Of a stretch of 64,000 nucleotides of DNA, positions 60,550-64,000 are shown one piece after another; within the stretch, counting starts at the first letter, position 1, and every line of letters begins with the position of its first letter. The stretch comes from Alcaligenaceae bacterium CGII-47 (lineage in GTDB: Bacteria; Pseudomonadota; Gammaproteobacteria; Burkholderiales; Burkholderiaceae_B). The position numbers and the translations under genes were made by a program. The stretch spans positions 2,115 to 66,114 of the forward strand of contig JAHTBO010000004.1 in the NCBI GenBank assembly GCA_019166125.1. Direction: 5' to 3'. Under the pieces are notes generated by a model. That model was not told the DNA's origin. It did no database searches and saw only the letters and a list, made by a program, of their open reading frames with translations.

Positions 60550-61932
60550 TTACAGTGCATCCTGTATCGCTTGAAATACCCTGGGGATGTCCTGCGTGGT
60601 GCTGCGCCAGTTGCTGAAGGCTGCGCGCGCAGCCCACGTGCCATGCAGGAGCGTCGGGGTCAGAAAGGCTTCGCCGCTATCCGTGATGCGCTGGAGGAAG
60701 GCCTGCACGCGCGCCTGGGTGGGTGAGTCAGCCAAGGTAAAGCAGACAACGTTCATCTGTACCGGGGCCAGCAGGCGTAGTGCGGGATGACGGTCGATCT
60801 GCGCGCCCAATGCGCGTGCGGCAGCCACATTGCGCTCGACGATATCACGGTGTCCGGCGCGTCCGTAGGCAGCCAGGGCAAACCAGGTCGCCAGCGCGCG
60901 CAGGCGGCGCGAGTTCTCAGGGGTCAGGTGCACAAAATCCGGGATTTCAGCGGCCTCGCCTAGATAGGCGGCGCTATTTTGAAAGACCCGCAACTGAAGG
61001 TCACGGCGCCGTGTGAATTGAACGGCGCTGTCGTAGGGGACGTTCAACCACTTGTGGCAGTCCAGGCAGATCGAGTCGGCGGCGTCCAGCCCTGTCGTCA
61101 GATGAGCAAAATCGGGACTAAGCGCGGCAAAGCTGCCAAATGCCCCATCTGCATGAAGCCAAAATGAGTAGCGTGCCTTGAGAGCAACGATTGCAGCGAG
61201 ATCATCAAAATCGACGGTATTGACGGTGCCGATATTGGCAACAACGATGATGGCCTCGCCTGCACAGCTGCGTAAGGCGGCCTCTAGCGCCTGGACGTCG
61301 ACCGCCTCGCGTCCGGGTAGCAAGGGGAGGGCGCTTAGGGCCGCGCGCCCGATACCCAACATAGACAAACTTTTGTAAATACTGGCGTGTGCGGCACCTG
61401 AAAACACGCGTATCGGTCCCAATGCGGCCAGCCCGTGCTCGGAGATCTGGATGCCGCGTTGTTCGCCCACCCATTCGCGGGCAATGGCCAGGCCCACCAT
61501 ATTGGACATGGTGGCGCCGGTGACAAATGTGCCCTCATGCGCGTCGCTCAGGCCAAACAGCGCGCGCAGCCAGGACAGGGTCTCGCGCTCTAGGTCGGGC
61601 GCAGTGGAGTCCAACGCGCTGGTGGGGTTCTGGTCAAAGGTGCTGGTGAGCCAGTCGCCCGCGAGCGCCGCGGGCGTCGCGCCGCCGGTGACAAATCCCA
61701 GGTAGCGTGGCCCTGCGCAGCCCGAAAACCCGGGTGCCCAGCGCGATTGAAAGTCCGCGAGCGCTGCGCTCAGGCCGTGTCCGGACTCGGGCAGGTGGAC
61801 CCGCGTGGGCGATGTGGCGCGGCCCGTGACGGGGCGCTCGTCTATGCCTGTCAGGACCTCGGTCGCATAGCGGCAAGTGTCCTGAAGAAGTTGCTCGAGA
61901 TCACTGCGATCCTGTTGGAGCGGGGGGTACAT
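60550..61932 (-). CDS. PLP-dependent decarboxylase (group II, aromatic/diaminobutyrate decarboxylase type)
   Basis: A 460-residue group II decarboxylase. The cofactor His182 (GAAHASIYKS), Asp262 (LHADGAFG) and Schiff-base Lys294 (CLDCHKWLNVPYD) are present, with PRYLGFVTGGATPAALAGDWL near the N-terminus. Members decarboxylate aromatic amino acids, 2,4-diaminobutyrate, glutamate or aspartate; the substrate cannot be fixed here. Some homologues are annotated as aspartate aminotransferase family without that activity. The start overlaps the upstream YdjM-like gene by 32 bp in the same direction. Confidence 0.88.
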   Translation of the reverse strand: MYPPLQQDRSDLEQLLQDTCRYATEVLTGIDERPVTGRATSPTRVHLPESGHGLSAALADFQSRWAPGFSGCAGPRYLGFVTGGATPAALAGDWLTSTFDQNPTSALDSTAPDLERETLSWLRALFGLSDAHEGTFVTGATMSNMVGLAIAREWVGEQRGIQISEHGLAALGPIRVFSGAAHASIYKSLSMLGIGRAALSALPLLPGREAVDVQALEAALRSCAGEAIIVVANIGTVNTVDFDDLAAIVALKARYSFWLHADGAFGSFAALSPDFAHLTTGLDAADSICLDCHKWLNVPYDSAVQFTRRRDLQLRVFQNSAAYLGEAAEIPDFVHLTPENSRRLRALATWFALAAYGRAGHRDIVERNVAAARALGAQIDRHPALRLLAPVQMNVVCFTLADSPTQARVQAFLQRITDSGEAFLTPTLLHGTWAARAAFSNWRSTTQDIPRVFQAIQDAL

Positions 61933-63016
61933 GGTCAGCGTCCAAAGCGGGTGAGTCTGAATTGTATCGCGCGCTGCCAGCGCTCATTTTTTGTGCCCAG
62001 ACTGCAAGGGGGAGCGGCGGGGTTGGATTCCAGATCCGCCTCAGGGTGGGGGGGAGGGCCTCTAGTCCGCGTGTGGTGGGCCAGCGGGTCGGAACGACCG
62101 CTTCCCATTTCCCTTGTGCATCGCGCTGGGCCAGACGAAAGCGAAACGAGTAATAACCTGCCGCCAGCCCCATACGCAGGTCTGTGGCAATGAGCTGACC
62201 GTCGATCTCGTCGTAGCGCAGCCAGCCGCCTGTGAACCACTGTAGGCGAGCGGCCCAGGGCAGTGCTGAGGGGTCGGGGAGCAGTGCAGTATTCAAGGGC
62301 TGGCGCAGGGTTTCGGCTGCACGCCCATCAAAGACGCCTGTAATCGCCTCGATTGTGTGCACGTCATCAATGCGTGCCACCACGCGCCAGAGCAGGATGC
62401 TAAAGGGCTCAGGCGTGGAAAACATGGCTTGGGCGGTGATGCCCTGGTCTGCCAGCTGCGTTTGCACACGATCCTCGATGATAGCCTTGACGCCGATGGA
62501 CACGGCCAGATAGGTCGCACTGATGCCCAGCGCCCACCGTGCCATGCGTAGGTTGCGCGGCGTCGCACCCCAAATCAAACCCACCACGCAGGCGATCAAT
62601 AGAGGCAATGTGTAGAACGGGTCGATAATGAAAAGCGTGGACCAACTTGTGGGGACCGGATCGAGCGGCCACAATAACTGGGTGCCGTAGCTGGTGAATG
62701 CATCGAGCAGGGGGTGCGTAATCAGCGTGAGCCACAGCGCAAGGAATAATCGGCCCGGGTCATAATTGGGCGAGGGCCACCAGCGGCGCATCATCCATGC
62801 CAGCAGCGCCGCCAACATGGTGAGGACAAATAGCGAGTGTGAAAAACCGCGATGGTTCACGATGGTCGCGACAGGATTTGCGTAGCGAATAAATACATCC
62901 AGATCGGGTATTGTCGCCAGCGCAGCACCTGCCAGGTACGCCTTGCGCCCCTGAGCGCGGCCCATCAACGAGCCGAATAGGCTGGCGCCCATCACGGCAT
63001 GGGTTATCGAATCCAT
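61901..63016 (-). CDS. YdjM/DUF457-type membrane-bound metal-dependent hydrolase
   Basis: A 371-residue membrane protein. MDSITHAVMGASLFGSLMG with Asp2 and His6, AALATIPDLDVFIRY and NHRGFSHSLFVLT give the His/Asp pattern of the YdjM (DUF457) family, followed by about four further helices (LFLALWLTLITHPLLDAFTSYGTQLLWP). The C-terminal 150 residues are soluble and probably periplasmic. Predicted metal-dependent hydrolase; members such as LexA-regulated YdjM have no proven substrate. It overlaps the decarboxylase gene by 32 bp, so translation may be linked although no functional link is obvious. Confidence 0.87.
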   Translation of the reverse strand: MDSITHAVMGASLFGSLMGRAQGRKAYLAGAALATIPDLDVFIRYANPVATIVNHRGFSHSLFVLTMLAALLAWMMRRWWPSPNYDPGRLFLALWLTLITHPLLDAFTSYGTQLLWPLDPVPTSWSTLFIIDPFYTLPLLIACVVGLIWGATPRNLRMARWALGISATYLAVSIGVKAIIEDRVQTQLADQGITAQAMFSTPEPFSILLWRVVARIDDVHTIEAITGVFDGRAAETLRQPLNTALLPDPSALPWAARLQWFTGGWLRYDEIDGQLIATDLRMGLAAGYYSFRFRLAQRDAQGKWEAVVPTRWPTTRGLEALPPTLRRIWNPTPPLPLAVWAQKMSAGSARYNSDSPALDADHVPPAPTGSQ

Positions 63017-63090
63017 GAGTCGGCTGCGGAATTGGTCATCATTGGGCTAGTCGGTACACTATCTATCTAATTAACATGGAGGCCAGGCGA

Positions 63091-64000
63091 TTGAATTACA
63101 GTCCGCTTATTCAGCAAGGTATCGATATTTACAAGGAATGGGCAGACACCATCCTGGTGTTCGGTATTATCCTGCTTACGCTGATCGCAGGAATGGTTGT
63201 GGGGCGAATATTGGGCCGCCTCGCACGACACACAGATAGTGTACGGTATGTCTGGACACACGGCGTATTGGTCGGGGCGAGTACGCCAACCAAGGTGCTG
63301 ATCTGGATCGTGGGCGTCTCGGCCGCTGCCACGGTACTGGTGCAAGGCGATGTCGAATCAATCTTGTTTGCCGTGCTGGTGCCGGCCCGCAATGTCGCAG
63401 TGATCGTGGTTGTTATGTGGGGGTTGTTGCGTATTACCGGCAGCATTCAACTCAATATACTGGCTCGCGCCCGGGCCCAAAACCGCGAACTCGATCCCAC
63501 TGCAACCGATGCGATCGGTAAGCTCATCCGTGCCTCGATTGTCATCACGTCCATCCTCACTGTCATGCAAACCCTGGGCTTTTCGATTGCTGGGGTGCTG
63601 GCATTTGGCGGGGTGGGGGGGATTGCCATTGGCTTTGCCGCGCAAAGCCTCGTGGCGAATCTATTGGGCGGGCTGACTATTTTTGCCAGTCGTCCGTTTA
63701 AGGTAGGTGAATACATCATTATTCCCGGAACAGAGCTGATGGGTGGGGTTGAGCATATTGGCTGGCGCGCGACGCGTTTGATTGGTTTTGACTGCAAGCC
63801 CTTTTACGTGCCAAATGCCATGTTCAACACCCAGCCCATTATTAATCATTCGCGTATGACCAGTCGTCGCATCATGGAAACCCTCCATGTGCGCTATAGC
63901 GATATCGATGTGATCCACGCGATTGCCAACGAGTGCCGGCAGATGATAGGCAGCCATCCCGAGATCAAGCATGACTTTTTTGCCTTTAATTTTGATAGTT
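63091..64000 (+). CDS. Small-conductance mechanosensitive channel (MscS family), partial at right edge
   Basis: 303 codons are visible and the gene continues past the window. The N-terminal helix DTILVFGIILLTLIAGMVVGRILG and two further helices are followed by the pore/beta-domain signature GGVGGIAIGFAAQSLVANLLGGLTIFASRPFKVGEYI. The TM3-equivalent GVLAFGGVGGIAIGFAAQS is glycine/alanine-rich as in MscS. It relieves osmotic downshock by opening under membrane tension. The start is uncertain: TTG at 63091 has GGAGG at good spacing, while an in-frame ATG at 63076 has no such site. Confidence 0.9.
   Translation, partial: MNYSPLIQQGIDIYKEWADTILVFGIILLTLIAGMVVGRILGRLARHTDSVRYVWTHGVLVGASTPTKVLIWIVGVSAAATVLVQGDVESILFAVLVPARNVAVIVVVMWGLLRITGSIQLNILARARAQNRELDPTATDAIGKLIRASIVITSILTVMQTLGFSIAGVLAFGGVGGIAIGFAAQSLVANLLGGLTIFASRPFKVGEYIIIPGTELMGGVEHIGWRATRLIGFDCKPFYVPNAMFNTQPIINHSRMTSRRIMETLHVRYSDIDVIHAIANECRQMIGSHPEIKHDFFAFNFDS

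Noticed and set aside
1-64000. CRISPR arrays, rRNA operons, complete tRNAs, riboswitches
   Set aside because: No regularly spaced repeats, rRNA-like stretches, complete cloverleaf sequences or recognisable riboswitch cores were seen on either strand.

Overview
The window looks like chromosomal DNA of a metabolically versatile betaproteobacterium, probably Burkholderiales and perhaps Alcaligenaceae. This is inferred from moderately high GC, tight operons, many solute-binding-protein uptake systems and a DUF1185 protein of the kind known from Bordetella; no rRNA or other marker gene is present to prove it.

Left edge (1-2757): accessory DNA. A partial minus-strand mobile-element-type gene and a Fic-family AMPylase end at a 3' fragment of a tRNA-Leu(CAA) gene. 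The fragment abuts the housekeeping gene rlmF and looks like the right attachment site of an integrated element. An alpha/beta hydrolase follows rlmF.

Region 4746-16792: a catabolic module. On the minus strand lie a TRAP transporter (dctPQM) and a MocR-type regulator. Divergently, on the plus strand, lie a HisC-like aminotransferase, an ATP-dependent hydantoinase/oxoprolinase pair (hyuA, hyuB), a two-cysteine maleate-isomerase-like protein, a DUF1185 protein and an enamidase homologue. Four ACTAGT boxes sit in the divergent promoter. I read this as uptake and ring opening of a cyclic amide or N-heterocyclic acid; the substrate is unknown.

Region 16939-24621: a PrpR-like sigma-54 activator is divergent from a CoA-transferase / HMG-CoA-lyase-like / NMT1-type ABC operon. 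The spacer contains a candidate activator dyad, an IHF site and a -24/-12 promoter in textbook order.

Region 24643-34130: mixed genes (acetate kinase, a decayed TnpB, an outer-membrane barrel, an SbcD/Rad50-like nuclease-ATPase pair, a ZIP transporter, a PQQ-type sugar dehydrogenase and a ProC-like reductase).

Region 34348-45083: an Lrp-type regulator and a peptide-type ABC transporter followed by a class IV aminotransferase, an M81/MlrC hydrolase, a beta-ureidopropionase-like amidohydrolase and a HisD paralogue. This is a second nitrogen-compound catabolic operon.

Region 45217-47928: a glutamine amidotransferase, a DUF1993 protein and an in-frame MtfA-YajQ fusion.

Region 47925-60549: a third catabolic module with a GMC dehydrogenase, an aldehyde dehydrogenase, an enolase-superfamily dehydratase/racemase, a MocR-type regulator, a polyamine-type ABC importer, an amine-oxidising flavoprotein and an FMN alpha-hydroxy-acid oxidase. 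A perfect palindrome in the transporter/oxidase promoter shares its half-site with the regulator's own promoter. The right end carries a PLP decarboxylase, a YdjM-type membrane protein and the start of an MscS channel.

Overall, four different uptake families (TRAP, Tau/NMT1-type ABC, Dpp-type ABC and Pot-type ABC) sit within about 54 kb, three beside plausible dedicated regulators and each with its own catabolic enzymes.
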